64,000 nucleotides of DNA. It comes from Arenibacter amylolyticus (GTDB lineage Bacteria; Bacteroidota; Bacteroidia; Flavobacteriales; Flavobacteriaceae). Positions 1 to 9,598 of the stretch are shown in pieces (position 1 is the first letter of the stretch; each line of letters starts with the position of its first letter). The stretch is taken from NCBI RefSeq assembly GCF_002150785.1, contig NZ_MTAZ01000032.1, positions 1 to 64,000 of the forward strand, given 5' to 3'. Position numbers and translations under genes: made by a program. Below the pieces are notes generated by a model. That model was not told where the DNA came from. It ran no database searches and saw nothing but the letters and a program-made list of their open reading frames with translations.

Positions 1-209
1 CACAAGCTTTTTCAATAACTATTTTTAAGGTTTTTTAAACCCCATAACCCAAGCAGCTGAAAAACAAGTTTTTGCAGACTCAAAAAAGGAGGAACAAGAT
101 AGTATTTTTTATTGAATATCCCAATTAGGTAAGTCATAATTTACATTAGCCATATCGTTTTAGGCCAACATCCCATCCAATACACCACAGAAGAAAGCTT
201 CAATAAGAG
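1..209. other. Left edge, no gene seen
   Basis: A+T-rich sequence before the DUF4294 gene stop. All plus-strand frames close within about 12 codons of the edge, so at most the last few codons of a truncated upstream gene could lie here. No structure is recognised. Confidence 0.4.
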
Positions 210-896
210 CTATTCCTTATTACCTGCATTGTCTTTCCAGATATTATTAAGGGTGGCATAATCATAATCCAGCACAGATGGCTGCCTCTCCAAACTAAAA
301 TCGGCAAAGGCTCGTTGCAGAATATCCTCTATAAGATAGTCTTCATGCACCACATCGGGTTTAAATTCCTCCTTAAGACTTATACTGAACATACTAGCAG
401 TGGTATTGTACCAAAAAGCCCGCCAGCCACTTCGCAGCTCCTTAACCAAGTCGAAGGCAGTGGTGCCTGTTTGTCTATAGATCAACTTCACCAATATCTG
501 CCCTTCACTACGGGTTAGCTTCTTTAACTCCTCGGAAAACTCGTCTTCAATAAATCTTTGGACCTTACGCGTAAACCTTCTTTTGTGCCTATTTTTCTTA
601 ATATACACCAAGCTATCGTTCAATTCCACCAATCTTTCGGCGGCCAATTTCGCATAAGGATAAACCTTCATCGTCCTTCTCCGTAGAATATAATAGCGTA
701 ACTTATCCTCATAGGAATCAAAACGCAGCTTCCCGAAAACAAATACTTCATTTAAAGCAATGGAGCTTTGCATTACGGAATCCCCCTCCATCATAATATA
801 CTGTTGGGAAACGGAGTCCAACGGTTCATCGGGAACCTGTGAAAACCCAAGGAATCCCAATAATCCAATTAACCATATAGCTGTTTTTCTTACCAT
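210..896 (-). CDS. DUF4294 domain-containing exported protein
   Basis: Exported protein of unknown function, DUF4294 family of Bacteroidota. From the ATG at 896 the product is 228 residues and opens with a basic stretch, a hydrophobic core (AIWLIGLLGFLGFSQ) and a likely signal peptidase I site. The open frame extends four codons further to a TTG, but the ATG gives a normal signal peptide and is preferred. The central part is rich in Arg, Lys and Tyr (YPYAKLAAERL) and includes the segment SEGQILVKLIYRQTGTTAFD, as I remember the family. It is divergent from the M42 peptidase gene, 105 bp away. No catalytic motif is evident and the function is unknown. Confidence 0.8.
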   Translation of the reverse strand: MVRKTAIWLIGLLGFLGFSQVPDEPLDSVSQQYIMMEGDSVMQSSIALNEVFVFGKLRFDSYEDKLRYYILRRRTMKVYPYAKLAAERLVELNDSLVYIKKNRHKRRFTRKVQRFIEDEFSEELKKLTRSEGQILVKLIYRQTGTTAFDLVKELRSGWRAFWYNTTASMFSISLKEEFKPDVVHEDYLIEDILQRAFADFSLERQPSVLDYDYATLNNIWKDNAGNKE

Positions 897-974
897 CGCA
901 TCTTTCAACTCAAAAGCCCTGCCAAAATTAATGATAAAGCATGCACCATATTATTAAATAAAAGTGAATATTGT

Positions 975-982
975 TAAGTTTG
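975..982 (+). promoter_or_regulatory. Putative -7 box upstream of M42 peptidase
   Basis: TAAGTTTG matches the Bacteroidota -7 consensus TAnnTTTG and lies 19 bp before the ATG at 1002. No TTG is seen at the usual -33 distance, so only half of the promoter signature is present. Confidence 0.4.
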
Positions 983-1001
983 CAATTAAACAAATAAGTA
1001 T

Positions 1002-2090
1002 ATGAGCACAAAGAAGATACTTAATAAGAAGTCTATTGATTTTTTAGAGAAATACCTAAACAATGCTTCTCCGACCGGCTACGAGTGGGAAGGCCAAAAA
1101 TTATGGATGGATTATATAAGACCCTACGTGGATACTTATATAACCGACACCTATGGGACTGCTGTGGGAGTTATTAACCCAGATGCCAAGTACAAGGTAG
1201 TTATTGAAGGACATTCCGATGAAATTTCCTGGTACGTAAACTATATTACGGACAATGGAATGATCTATGTTATACGAAATGGAGGTAGCGACCATCAGAT
1301 TGCCCCCTCTAAATGGGTGAACATTCACACCAAGAAGGGAATTGTAAAAGGTGTTTTTGGTTGGCCTGCCATCCATACCAGGGACAACTCCAAGGAAGAA
1401 CCTCCTAAATTAGATAATATATTTATAGATGTTGGTGCCAAGGATAAGGACGAAGTAGAAAAAATGGGAGTTCATGTTGGTTGCGTCATCACCTACCCCG
1501 ACGAATTCCAGATTTTAAATGAAAATAAGTTTGTTTGTCGCGCTATAGATAACCGTATCGGTGGATTTATGATTGCGGAAGTGGCTAGGCTCTTGCACGA
1601 AAACAAAAAAGAATTGCCCTTTGGATTATACATCACCAATTCCGTTCAGGAAGAAATTGGCCTCAAAGGTGCAGAAATGATCACCCACACCATTAAACCC
1701 AATGTAGCCATTGTCACCGATGTGACCCACGATACTACAACTCCAATGATCGAGAAAAAGAAACAGGGTCATACGGAGATTGGTGCTGGCCCCGTAATTG
1801 CCTATGCACCGGCAGTGCAAAACAAGCTAAGGGAACATATAATTGAAACGGCCGAAGCCAACAATATTCCATTTCAAAGAATGGCTTCCTCCAGACACAC
1901 AGGAACAGATACGGATGCCTTTGCCTATAGCAATGGCGGTGTGGCCTCTGCCCTTATTTCCTTACCACTTAGATACATGCATACTACTGTAGAAACAGTA
2001 CATCAAGACGATGTGGAGAATGTGATTCGATTGATCTATGAAACCTTGCTAAACATCAATCCAGACGAAACCTACAGTTATTTTAAATAG
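1002..2090 (+). CDS. M42 family metallopeptidase (glutamyl/leucyl aminopeptidase type)
   Basis: Cytoplasmic dinuclear-metal aminopeptidase of family M42, expected to trim peptides from the N terminus. The 362-residue length is typical. Expected metal ligands and catalytic residues are visible: His71 in GHSDE, bridging Asp183 in RAIDNR, the Glu pair 217-218 in QEEIG, Asp240 in IVTDVTHD and His327 in LRYMHTT. There is no signal peptide. The gene is monocistronic, convergent with hisS, and ends at a strong bidirectional hairpin. Substrate preference cannot be read from the sequence. Confidence 0.92.
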   Translation: MSTKKILNKKSIDFLEKYLNNASPTGYEWEGQKLWMDYIRPYVDTYITDTYGTAVGVINPDAKYKVVIEGHSDEISWYVNYITDNGMIYVIRNGGSDHQIAPSKWVNIHTKKGIVKGVFGWPAIHTRDNSKEEPPKLDNIFIDVGAKDKDEVEKMGVHVGCVITYPDEFQILNENKFVCRAIDNRIGGFMIAEVARLLHENKKELPFGLYITNSVQEEIGLKGAEMITHTIKPNVAIVTDVTHDTTTPMIEKKKQGHTEIGAGPVIAYAPAVQNKLREHIIETAEANNIPFQRMASSRHTGTDTDAFAYSNGGVASALISLPLRYMHTTVETVHQDDVENVIRLIYETLLNINPDETYSYFK

Positions 2091-2108
2091 GTAGCTGCAA
2101 TCCAGTCG

Positions 2109-2147
2109 CAAAAAAGCCGTTTCATAAAATATGAAACGGCTTTTTTT
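2109..2147. terminator. Bidirectional intrinsic terminator, M42 peptidase / hisS
   Basis: A 14-bp near-perfect stem (AAAAGCCGTTTCAT) with a five-base loop is flanked by A and T runs on both sides. It sits between two convergent genes and can serve both. Confidence 0.85.
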
Positions 2148-2183
2148 ATGATGAAGAAGAAGGTATTTTACCTCCCTCCAATA

Positions 2184-3560
2184 TTACAGTTCTTCTATAA
2201 ACTGTTCTATACTATCTAAACTATACTCCTTTTGACCGCCTTGAACCATATCCCTAACTACAAATGAATTTGCTTCTAGCTCCTTATCCCCAATCAACAC
2301 CACATAGGGAACATTGCGGTTATTGGCATATTTCATTTGTTTTTGCATTTTAGCACTTGAAGGGTACAGATCGGCACTTACCCCATTTTTCCTAAGCTGA
2401 CTCACCAACTTTAGGGAAACCAATGCTTCTTTATCTCCGAAATTAACACAAAGCACCTGTAAAGAATTCTCTATGGTTTCCGGAAACAGCTCCAATTCTT
2501 CCAACACCAAATAAATACGATCTAGCCCAAAAGAAATCCCGATTCCGCTCACATCTTTTAAACCAAAGATCCCAGTAAGATCGTCATAGCGACCTCCCCC
2601 ACCAATAGACCCCATACGCACCCCTTCTGGAGCAGCCACCTCAAAAATGGCTCCGGTATAATAGTTTAGTCCACGTGCTAGGGTTACATCTATATCTAAC
2701 TTAGCAGATTGCAAGCCCAAATCTCCCAAGGTTTTAACTATAAAGTGGAGTTCTTCTACCCCCTTAGTCCCTATTTCCGAAGAAGCCAAAAGCTCCTTAA
2801 GAACAGCGAGTTGCTCCAAGTTGGTGCCATTAAGCGCATATAACGGTGCAGCTTTTTCGATAGCGGTTTCAGAAATACCCTTTTCACGCATTTCTTTGGT
2901 AACGCCCTCTATCCCAATTTTATCCAACTTATCCAAGGCCACGGTAAAATCGATCAACTTATCACTCTCACCAATAACCTCGGCAATTCCGGCTAAAACC
3001 TTTCTGTTGTTTAGCTTTACGGTCACCCCCGTCAACTTCAACTCCGTAAAAACCGCATCGTACAATTGCACCAACTCCACCTCCTGCAATAAGGAATTGG
3101 ATCCCACTACATCTGCATCACATTGAAAAAATTCGCGGAATCGCCCCTTTTGCGGCCTATCGGCCCGCCAAACAGGTTGAATCTGATATCTTTTAAAAGG
3201 AAAGCTAATCTCATTTTGATGCATTACCACGTAACGAGCAAAGGGCACGGTTAAATCATAGCGCAATGCCTTTTCAGATATTTTCGCAGTAAGCTTATTG
3301 GAATCCTTGCTACTAAGCAACTCTCCATCTACCTTCCTTAAATAATCCCCGGAGTTTAATATTTTAAAGATTAGGCGATCTCCTTCTTCCCCGTATTTCC
3401 CCATAAGGGTATCCGAGTTTTCAAAAGACGGTGTTTCTATAGGTTGAAATCCGAAGGTTTTAAAATGGTTTTTCACTATATCCATAATATAGTTTCGCTT
3501 ATTTACTTCGGACGGGGAAAAATCCCGTGTCCCTTTAGCTATGGAAGGTTTTTGTGCCAT
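2184..3560 (-). CDS. hisS: Histidine--tRNA ligase
   Basis: Class II aminoacyl-tRNA synthetase charging tRNA-His with histidine in the cytoplasm. The 458-residue product starts with the family signature KGTRDFSP. It has the motif 2 region (YQIQPVWRADRPQKGRFREF), the histidine-binding segments LARGLNYYTG and GGGRYDDL, and motif 3 (GIGISFGLDRI). A C-terminal anticodon-binding domain follows (about residues 365-458). Length and start are normal. It is followed on the same strand, upstream, by a DUF6495 gene 59 bp away, with which it may be co-transcribed. Confidence 0.97.
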   Translation of the reverse strand: MAQKPSIAKGTRDFSPSEVNKRNYIMDIVKNHFKTFGFQPIETPSFENSDTLMGKYGEEGDRLIFKILNSGDYLRKVDGELLSSKDSNKLTAKISEKALRYDLTVPFARYVVMHQNEISFPFKRYQIQPVWRADRPQKGRFREFFQCDADVVGSNSLLQEVELVQLYDAVFTELKLTGVTVKLNNRKVLAGIAEVIGESDKLIDFTVALDKLDKIGIEGVTKEMREKGISETAIEKAAPLYALNGTNLEQLAVLKELLASSEIGTKGVEELHFIVKTLGDLGLQSAKLDIDVTLARGLNYYTGAIFEVAAPEGVRMGSIGGGGRYDDLTGIFGLKDVSGIGISFGLDRIYLVLEELELFPETIENSLQVLCVNFGDKEALVSLKLVSQLRKNGVSADLYPSSAKMQKQMKYANNRNVPYVVLIGDKELEANSFVVRDMVQGGQKEYSLDSIEQFIEEL

Positions 3561-3619
3561 AATCTGGATTCTAATGTAATTCTATTTATTTACCTGTTTT
3601 GTTTTATAAAGATACTGCC

Positions 3620-4090
3620 CTAACCAATCATCTGATCAAACCATTCATACAGTTCCCCCTTGGTAATAACCGCTCCCTGCTTTATTAGGTTAAACTTATC
3701 TAGGTTTTTATCCTCTCCATAAGCTTTGGATGCGGTTAGATACTCAACAAAGTCTGACTGCCAGTTTTTCTTAAACCATGCAAATCCCTCCTTAGTTTTT
3801 AAATCAACCTCAGGATTCATCACTTTTACCGATATCAGTTTCATCTCCTTTTCTTCCATGTGGAACAAATGCATATGCTGTGCGGAAATATTCTCCACAA
3901 ACTGAACTTTAGACAATACCCCTTCCCAAATTAGGTCGCTAAAAACATCCAACTCTTCTTCGGCAACATGGGGCCGCTCCTTTTTTATGGTTTCCCACTC
4001 CTCCGCTGTGATGGATTGAGTGGCCAAAAAATTGATAAATTCTTGGTGCAGTTCTTCCAGTTGTTCCTTGGTAAGTCTTGTATATTTCAT
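3620..4090 (-). CDS. DUF6495 family protein
   Basis: Uncharacterised cytoplasmic protein of 156 residues, which I recognise as the Bacteroidota DUF6495 type by its opening MKYTRLTKEQLEELHQEFI. An in-frame ATG lies eight codons upstream at 4114, but the MKYTRL start fits the family better. The protein is acidic and mainly helical, with no signal peptide or membrane segment. It precedes hisS on the same strand with a 59-bp gap. The role is unknown. Confidence 0.7.
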   Translation of the reverse strand: MKYTRLTKEQLEELHQEFINFLATQSITAEEWETIKKERPHVAEEELDVFSDLIWEGVLSKVQFVENISAQHMHLFHMEEKEMKLISVKVMNPEVDLKTKEGFAWFKKNWQSDFVEYLTASKAYGEDKNLDKFNLIKQGAVITKGELYEWFDQMIG

Positions 4091-4179
4091 CGTCATCAAT
4101 TTTACTCTGGGCATTAATGCTCAATACCTATACTAAATCCCAACTCCCCCCAATAGGCGGAAGTCAATAATTTGCAAAA

Positions 4180-4212
4180 ATAAGAAGGCTGCGCGATTTG
4201 CACAGCCTTTTT
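4180..4212 (-). terminator. Intrinsic terminator of the Oar-like receptor gene
   Basis: A ten-base stem (AAGGCTGYGC pairing with GCACAGCCTT, one mismatch) with a short loop lies 66 bp beyond the receptor stop codon. It is followed on the minus strand by a T-rich stretch. Confidence 0.65.
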
Positions 4213-4277
4213 AGATCTTTAAATGGTAAAATTATTAAACCGGATCTCCTAGAAGAGCCGTTATTCCATTATTTCGG

Positions 4278-7200
4278 TTAAAATATGTATCGCAATCCTA
4301 CTTGAGCCTGCCATCTGGATAGCAAACTAGCATCATAGCCATAGGTTTTTATCACCGTATTATCAAAAGTATAAGTAGGTATATTAGTATTGGGATCTAC
4401 CGTTACCCCAATTGGGCTAATATTGTTGGGTTGCTGAATTACCCCCCAATCGGAATTAATAAGGTTTCCAATATTTAACACATCTACGCTCAACTGAATG
4501 GTATTGGTTTTATCGCCTGCCACCTTAAAGTTGTAGTCCTGTAATAATTTCAGGTCCCAGCGCCCTCTCCATGGGGCAAGTGCCCCATAACGTTCCATGT
4601 ATTCCCCGCGATGATCTTTTAGATAATCATCTTGCTGAATATATGCTTCAAATGCCTCTGCCTGCCCTGGTCCGGAAAACTGCATTTGCCCCACTTCCGA
4701 GCTGGTAGGGATATACAACAAGTCGTTGTTTTGGAAAGAGCTATCACCGTTAATATTCCCGGCATAGGTATAATTATACCTTCCTCCCTGTGCATATTCA
4801 AAAAAGGTAGAGATGGTGGTTGCCCAAGTATCGCCTCCATATTTAAACTGTTTGGACGCCACCCCAATAAAGCGATGGGTATCTCCATATTTTGAATACC
4901 CCAATACATCGTTATTAGCATTTCCTAGGTTGGGGTTAAAATCGAAGGCATCCCCCGTGATTTCTGCCTCTATAGAATTTACATCCTTGGCATTAAGGTA
5001 ACTATAGGCTAGGCTGGCGTATAGACCGGAAGAGAAGGTTTTTTGCCCCTTCAGCGATACATTCCATATCCTACCCTTGTCCGAATTGGTAAACACATAG
5101 GCATTATTCCCTTTATCGGCCGCTGTGTATATAGGCCTGTTATCGCCAGGAGCGTTTAAGGTTCCACTTGGATTTCTAAGCCCCCAATTTTGAACATGAG
5201 CAGCATTAATATCCTTGGTATAGGAAACATCCACTGTCCCGATAAAGCCAGACTCGAAACGCTTATCCAACCCCACATTAGTTCTCCAAACCTGTGGGAA
5301 TTGAAAATCTGGATCCACTAGCTGGAAAAATCCGTCATCGGCACCACTAACCTGGTTTCCCAACCACACAAAGGGCAATCTTCCAGTAAAAACTCCTGTT
5401 CCACCACGTAATTGGGTAGATCTATCGTCCATCACATTCCAATTAAATCCAAGACGCGGGGAGATTAACCACTCATTAGTTGGCATAGTAGTAGAGTTTA
5501 GAAACACCTCTTCACCCGTATTTGGATTAAAATAAGGAACGGAGGTGTCCCTAGTAGCCCCATTGTCCGTATTTATAAATTTTTGAATTAATCGGGATGT
5601 ATTAAAATAAAGGGGTTTGTCTGCCCTTATACCATAGGTAAGTTTAAATTTATCCGTTGCATTCCATTCATCCTGTAAATAGAACGCCAATTGACCTACA
5701 TTGAGTTCGGACAATTTCCATCCTCCATCTTTTCCTACCCCCGCAGCATTGCTACTATTAAATGCATTCTGTGTTGCGGCCAAGTACTTTTCAACCACGC
5801 CCCCGGGCTGCGCATTATCCAAAAATTCCTGCACACTCGGATAAGGATTAAACAATCCGTAATAAGGAAAAATTCCGAAATTGAAAGATTCATAATTAAT
5901 AAGGTTAAAGGAGTTCTTAAACTCAAACTTTTCAAAAGAGAATCCAACGGTATACGTATGGTTTCCTTTAAAGAAGCTCAGGTTATTGGTCAATTGAAAT
6001 ACCTTTTGATCTAGCAAGTTATTAATAGAGAACGGCTCGTGCCCCGCAATAATATAATTGGATCCATTTCCATCTTGTATAGTTATAACGGGTGCGGGTG
6101 TGGAAAAAGGATTTCTAAAATCGTCAAATACAGAGTATCCAAGCTGTAATTTATTGGTAGCCTCATCGGAGAGACTGGAGTTAAGCTCTAACTGAATCGA
6201 ATTTAACTTATTATTGATCTCATAACCCGAATTTTTAAATTGTAGGGTGGCAAAATTAGGTCCACGGGTTGCAATTGCCGTAGGATGGGCCGGCTTCTCC
6301 TTAGATGCATCCAAAAAGTTATAGATCAACGCCAAGCGGTTGCTGTCATTTATATTCCAATCTAGCTTAAAAATCCCCTTGGTAGACTGGGCTCCAAAAG
6401 TAAAACCTTCATAAGGGCCGGTTTCATATCCTAAATTTGCCAAGGCCGATTGCACCGACATCAAGTCACTTTCACTAACCCTGGATTCGTTCACTGCACC
6501 AGACCCCGTATTGGGGATCCAGCCATTGGTCCCCAAGTCGTCCCTCTCATCTTTTTCAAAATTGACAAAAAAGAACAATTTATTCTTAATAATGGGGCCA
6601 CCAAGACTAAATCCGTATTGATTTTGTTTAAGGCTGGGCTTTACCACATTCTCACCCTTCACCTTGCCGCCTGTTAAATCCTCATTTCTGTAAAAGCCAT
6701 AGGCTGTACCTTCAAATTCGTTTGTTCCACTTTTGGTTACCGCATTAATAGAAGCACCAGTAAATCCAGATTGGGTAACATCATAGGGAGCAGTCGCCAC
6801 CTGTATTTGCTCAATGGCATCCAAGGAAATTGGCTGGGCATCTGTTTGTCCACCCGGAGTAGGAGCATCCAAACCAAATGGATTATTAAATATAGCCCCG
6901 TCCAAAGAAAAATTATTGTACTGATCATTACGCCCCCCAAAAGAATTACCACTTGCCGTTGGTTCTAGCCGGGTGAAATCTGAGGCGGATCTGGATATGG
7001 TAGGCAACCTAGTAAGTTCCCGACTGCCAACGCTGGTTTCGGCCCCCGTCCTGTCACTACCAAAAGTCCCAGTACCCCGATCCGATACCACAATCACCTC
7101 CTCTAGTGCCTGACTATCGGCAACTAGGATTACCTCTAGGTTTTGCGTGGTACCTAGCGTTAGAAAAATGTTGCTATCCGTTTGGGTTTTATAACCTAAA

Positions 7201-7457
7201 TAAGAAATGGTTACCTCGTACGGACCCCCCACCCTAAGGTTTAGCAGGTTAAATCTTCCGTCCTCATTAGTTATAGTCCCGTACTTGGTACCTGTGGGGG
7301 TATGAATGGCCACAACATTGGCACCAAATAGCGCCTCATTGGAATCGTCCAATACCAACCCTCTAATATTGGAAGTGGTGACCTGGGCAGATAACAATAA
7401 GCTACAGCCCACAAAAGCTATGGTCAGTAGCAGTTTACTCTTGGTCAAATGTTTCAT
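4278..7457 (-). CDS. TonB-dependent receptor, Oar-like, with N-terminal carboxypeptidase regulatory-like domain
   Basis: Outer-membrane receptor of 1059 residues. It has a signal peptide (residues 1-24, cut after LLLSA), then a CarboxypepD_reg-like Ig fold (about 29-110, VRGLVLDDSNEALFGANV type). A plug domain follows (about 120-240, with SISLDAIEQIQVATAPYDV and NAVTKSGTNEFEG), and then a long beta-barrel ending in an aromatic residue (WQAQVGLRYIF). The plug resembles Oar-type receptors more than SusC proteins, and no SusD partner is adjacent. The substrate is unknown; peptides or proteins are plausible from family knowledge. It is transcribed alone and separated from the ribosomal operon by a terminator. 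Confidence 0.9.
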   Translation of the reverse strand: MKHLTKSKLLLTIAFVGCSLLLSAQVTTSNIRGLVLDDSNEALFGANVVAIHTPTGTKYGTITNEDGRFNLLNLRVGGPYEVTISYLGYKTQTDSNIFLTLGTTQNLEVILVADSQALEEVIVVSDRGTGTFGSDRTGAETSVGSRELTRLPTISRSASDFTRLEPTASGNSFGGRNDQYNNFSLDGAIFNNPFGLDAPTPGGQTDAQPISLDAIEQIQVATAPYDVTQSGFTGASINAVTKSGTNEFEGTAYGFYRNEDLTGGKVKGENVVKPSLKQNQYGFSLGGPIIKNKLFFFVNFEKDERDDLGTNGWIPNTGSGAVNESRVSESDLMSVQSALANLGYETGPYEGFTFGAQSTKGIFKLDWNINDSNRLALIYNFLDASKEKPAHPTAIATRGPNFATLQFKNSGYEINNKLNSIQLELNSSLSDEATNKLQLGYSVFDDFRNPFSTPAPVITIQDGNGSNYIIAGHEPFSINNLLDQKVFQLTNNLSFFKGNHTYTVGFSFEKFEFKNSFNLINYESFNFGIFPYYGLFNPYPSVQEFLDNAQPGGVVEKYLAATQNAFNSSNAAGVGKDGGWKLSELNVGQLAFYLQDEWNATDKFKLTYGIRADKPLYFNTSRLIQKFINTDNGATRDTSVPYFNPNTGEEVFLNSTTMPTNEWLISPRLGFNWNVMDDRSTQLRGGTGVFTGRLPFVWLGNQVSGADDGFFQLVDPDFQFPQVWRTNVGLDKRFESGFIGTVDVSYTKDINAAHVQNWGLRNPSGTLNAPGDNRPIYTAADKGNNAYVFTNSDKGRIWNVSLKGQKTFSSGLYASLAYSYLNAKDVNSIEAEITGDAFDFNPNLGNANNDVLGYSKYGDTHRFIGVASKQFKYGGDTWATTISTFFEYAQGGRYNYTYAGNINGDSSFQNNDLLYIPTSSEVGQMQFSGPGQAEAFEAYIQQDDYLKDHRGEYMERYGALAPWRGRWDLKLLQDYNFKVAGDKTNTIQLSVDVLNIGNLINSDWGVIQQPNNISPIGVTVDPNTNIPTYTFDNTVIKTYGYDASLLSRWQAQVGLRYIF

Positions 7458-7489
7458 AATCAGTTATTTTATAAGTTGGTCCTTATAAA

Positions 7490-7527
7490 AATAACAAAAA
7501 AAAGGCCACATAAAAATGTGGCCTTTA
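7490..7527 (-). terminator. Intrinsic terminator of rpsF-rpsR-rplI
   Basis: A perfect 11-bp stem (AAAGGCCACAT) with an A/T loop is followed on the minus strand by a run of eight T. It lies 20 bp beyond the rplI stop codon. Confidence 0.9.
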
Positions 7528-7547
7528 ACTAAGTTGTACAAAAGATA

Positions 7548-8003
7548 TTAACCTTTTGCTTCAGCGACTACCTCAAATGGGAAATCTACGATAACCTCTC
7601 TGTGCAATCTGATCTGAGCATTGTAAGGTCCTGTTCTTTTAATAACACCACCTTGAATCCCAATATATTTCTTATCAATTGCATGTCCTTCTTTCTCCAA
7701 GGCTGCTGCTAGGTCTATGTTAGAAATAGATCCAAATAATTTATCACCAGCTCCGGATTTAGCAGTGATTTTGATGTCCAATTTCTTTAAACTCTCTGCA
7801 GTTTTATTGGCTTCATCAACTATTTTCTTCTCCTTGTGAGCTCTTTGTCTTAAGTTTTCCGCTAATACTTTTTTAGCAGAAGGGGTAGCCATGGCTGCCA
7901 ATCCCTGTGGGATAAGGTAGTTTCTACCGTATCCGTTCTTCACGGTTACCACGTCATCTTTAAAACCTAAGTTCTGTATATCTTCCTTTAATATAAGTTC
8001 CAT
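7548..8003 (-). CDS. rplI: 50S ribosomal protein L9
   Basis: Large-subunit ribosomal protein that binds 23S rRNA near the L1 stalk. The 151-residue product has the L9 N-terminal signature (MELILKEDIQNLGFKDDVVTVKNGYGRNYLIP), a helical linker (about 45-75) and a C-terminal rRNA-binding domain. It is the last gene of the rpsF-rpsR-rplI operon, 13 bp after rpsR, and is followed by a strong terminator. Length and start are standard. Confidence 0.98.
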   Translation of the reverse strand: MELILKEDIQNLGFKDDVVTVKNGYGRNYLIPQGLAAMATPSAKKVLAENLRQRAHKEKKIVDEANKTAESLKKLDIKITAKSGAGDKLFGSISNIDLAAALEKEGHAIDKKYIGIQGGVIKRTGPYNAQIRLHREVIVDFPFEVVAEAKG

Positions 8004-8016
8004 CGTCTTATTATTT

Positions 8017-8313
8017 TTATTTTAATAAATCGCCAACATAGGGCATTAAAGCTAAATGACGAGCTCTCTTAACGGCTACAGCCACTTTACGCTGATATTT
8101 CAAGGAAGTTCCGGTAAGTCTTCTTGGAAGCAATTTACCTTGCTCGTTTACCAACTTCATCAAGAAATCTGGATCTTTATAATCTACATACTTGATTCCG
8201 GATTTCTTAAATCTACAATATTTCTTTTGGGTGCTAGTCTCTATATTAAGAGGGGTCAAATATCTAATTTCCCCGTCTTTTTTACCTTTAGCTTGTTGTT
8301 CTATTGATGCCAT
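8017..8313 (-). CDS. rpsR: 30S ribosomal protein S18
   Basis: Small-subunit protein that pairs with S6 on the platform of the 30S subunit. The 98-residue product has the S18 core ([32 protein letters not shown] and [12 protein letters not shown]). It has a longer N-terminal tail than enteric S18, common in Bacteroidota. It lies 5 bp after rpsF and 13 bp before rplI, the conserved operon order. Confidence 0.98.
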   Translation of the reverse strand: MASIEQQAKGKKDGEIRYLTPLNIETSTQKKYCRFKKSGIKYVDYKDPDFLMKLVNEQGKLLPRRLTGTSLKYQRKVAVAVKRARHLALMPYVGDLLK

Positions 8314-8318
8314 AATCC

Positions 8319-8657
8319 TTACGCTTTAGCTTTTAACTTTGTTCTTCTTCTCTCTGCCCATGAAACAGCATGTTTGTCTAGTTTAACGGTTAAGAAACGC
8401 ATAACACGCTCGTCCCTTCTAAACTCCAGTTCAAAAGGCAATAATGCCTCTCCATCTACTGTAAATTCGAACAAATGGTAAAAACCACTCTTCTTCTTTT
8501 GGATCGGATAGGCCAATTTCTTTAGCCCCCAGTTTTCTTTGGCTACCATTTTGGCACCTCTGTTAATTAAGAAATCCTCAAATTTCTTAACTGTTTCCTC
8601 TACCTGAGTATCAGATAGAACGGGATTTAAAATGAAAACAGTTTCGTAATTGTTCAT
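8319..8657 (-). CDS. rpsF: 30S ribosomal protein S6
   Basis: Small-subunit protein binding the central domain of 16S rRNA together with S18. The 112-residue product shows the S6 ferredoxin-like fold sequence ([34 protein letters not shown]) and the conserved [11 protein letters not shown] segment. It is first in the operon. A complete Bacteroidota-type promoter (TTG, 20 bp, TACTTTTG) lies just upstream on the same strand. The leader is about 20 nt, so I see no room for a long S6:S18-binding leader structure. Confidence 0.98.
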   Translation of the reverse strand: MNNYETVFILNPVLSDTQVEETVKKFEDFLINRGAKMVAKENWGLKKLAYPIQKKKSGFYHLFEFTVDGEALLPFELEFRRDERVMRFLTVKLDKHAVSWAERRRTKLKAKA

Positions 8658-8679
8658 ATTATTAAAATTTTTAAGTGCG

Positions 8680-8710
8680 CAAAAGTAGTTATTTTTTATT
8701 CTATATACAA
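8680..8710 (-). promoter_or_regulatory. Promoter of rpsF-rpsR-rplI
   Basis: On the minus strand a TTG (8710-8708) is separated by 20 bp from TACTTTTG (8687-8680). This matches the Bacteroidota primary-sigma consensus TTG / TAnnTTTG. It is the most complete promoter I can see in the window. Confidence 0.7.
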
Positions 8711-8900
8711 GAAAATGAATAAATCTTCGTTATAGTTTAGTATCTTGATAATGCAATGCGATAAAACTCAATTGATAACAACTATATTCAATATCATAAC
8801 CATTTACACAACAAATATAGCAGTATTTACAACTTTTGTTGCAGCACAGCTATTTTTTTATGTACATTGACAATGATTTAACCCCACAAATCAACCAACT

Positions 8901-9593
8901 ATGAAATTAAGATGTATAATTGTGGACGATTCGTCCATGCAACGGATGGCGGTTGCTAAATTGGTCAACAACCATCCCAGTTTAGCATTGGTCGCCGAAT
9001 ACAGCAATGCCATAGAAGCAAAAAACGGCATAAAAAACAATGAAATAGATTTAATCTTCCTGGATGTAGAAATGCCTATTATTACCGGATTTGATTTGTT
9101 GGAGTCCTTGGATAATAGCCCTCAGGTGATTCTAATTACCGGAAAACCCGATTATGCGCTCAAGGCATTTGAATACGATGTTACCGACTATTTGCACAAA
9201 CCCATTTCCTTGTCCCGATTTGATGCAGCCGTAAAAAGGGCTATGGTAAAGTACGAGCAGATTAACAAGGTTATAGAAGACGAAGAACACATTTTTGTAA
9301 AGAGCAACCTTAAAAAGCGAAAGGTTATTCTAAATGACATAAAATGGATAGAAGCGTTGGGCGACTATATTAAGCTTGTCACCGATGAGGCTAATATCGT
9401 CATTTTATCTACCATGAAATCTTTTGAGAAGCAATTACCGGAAAATAAGTTTCTGCGAATCCACAAGTCTTATATTGTGAATTTGGAGAAAATAGAGAAA
9501 TTCAACAGTAAAAATGTAGAGGTAAGCGGAAAGCAAATACCGTTGAGCAGGAATAAGAAAACCGAACTTGCACAGGCTCTTAATAATTTTTGA
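8901..9593 (+). CDS. LytTR family response regulator, orphan
   Basis: DNA-binding response regulator of 230 residues. The receiver domain (about 1-120) has the acidic pair Asp9-Asp10, the phospho-acceptor Asp55 in IFLDVEMP, Thr in LITGK and Lys in LHKPIS. A LytTR domain (about 135-230) carries IKWIEALGDYIKLVT and FLRIHKSYIVNLEKIE. No histidine kinase is adjacent, so the partner must be encoded elsewhere. It is convergent with priA with only 5 bp between the stops and no visible terminator. The target genes are unknown. Confidence 0.93.
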   Translation: MKLRCIIVDDSSMQRMAVAKLVNNHPSLALVAEYSNAIEAKNGIKNNEIDLIFLDVEMPIITGFDLLESLDNSPQVILITGKPDYALKAFEYDVTDYLHKPISLSRFDAAVKRAMVKYEQINKVIEDEEHIFVKSNLKKRKVILNDIKWIEALGDYIKLVTDEANIVILSTMKSFEKQLPENKFLRIHKSYIVNLEKIEKFNSKNVEVSGKQIPLSRNKKTELAQALNNF

Positions 9594-9598
9594 TTAAA

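Noticed and set aside
4278-7457. Large TonB receptor as a SusC
   Set aside because: It lacks the SusC plug motifs and an adjacent SusD; the plug is Oar-like.
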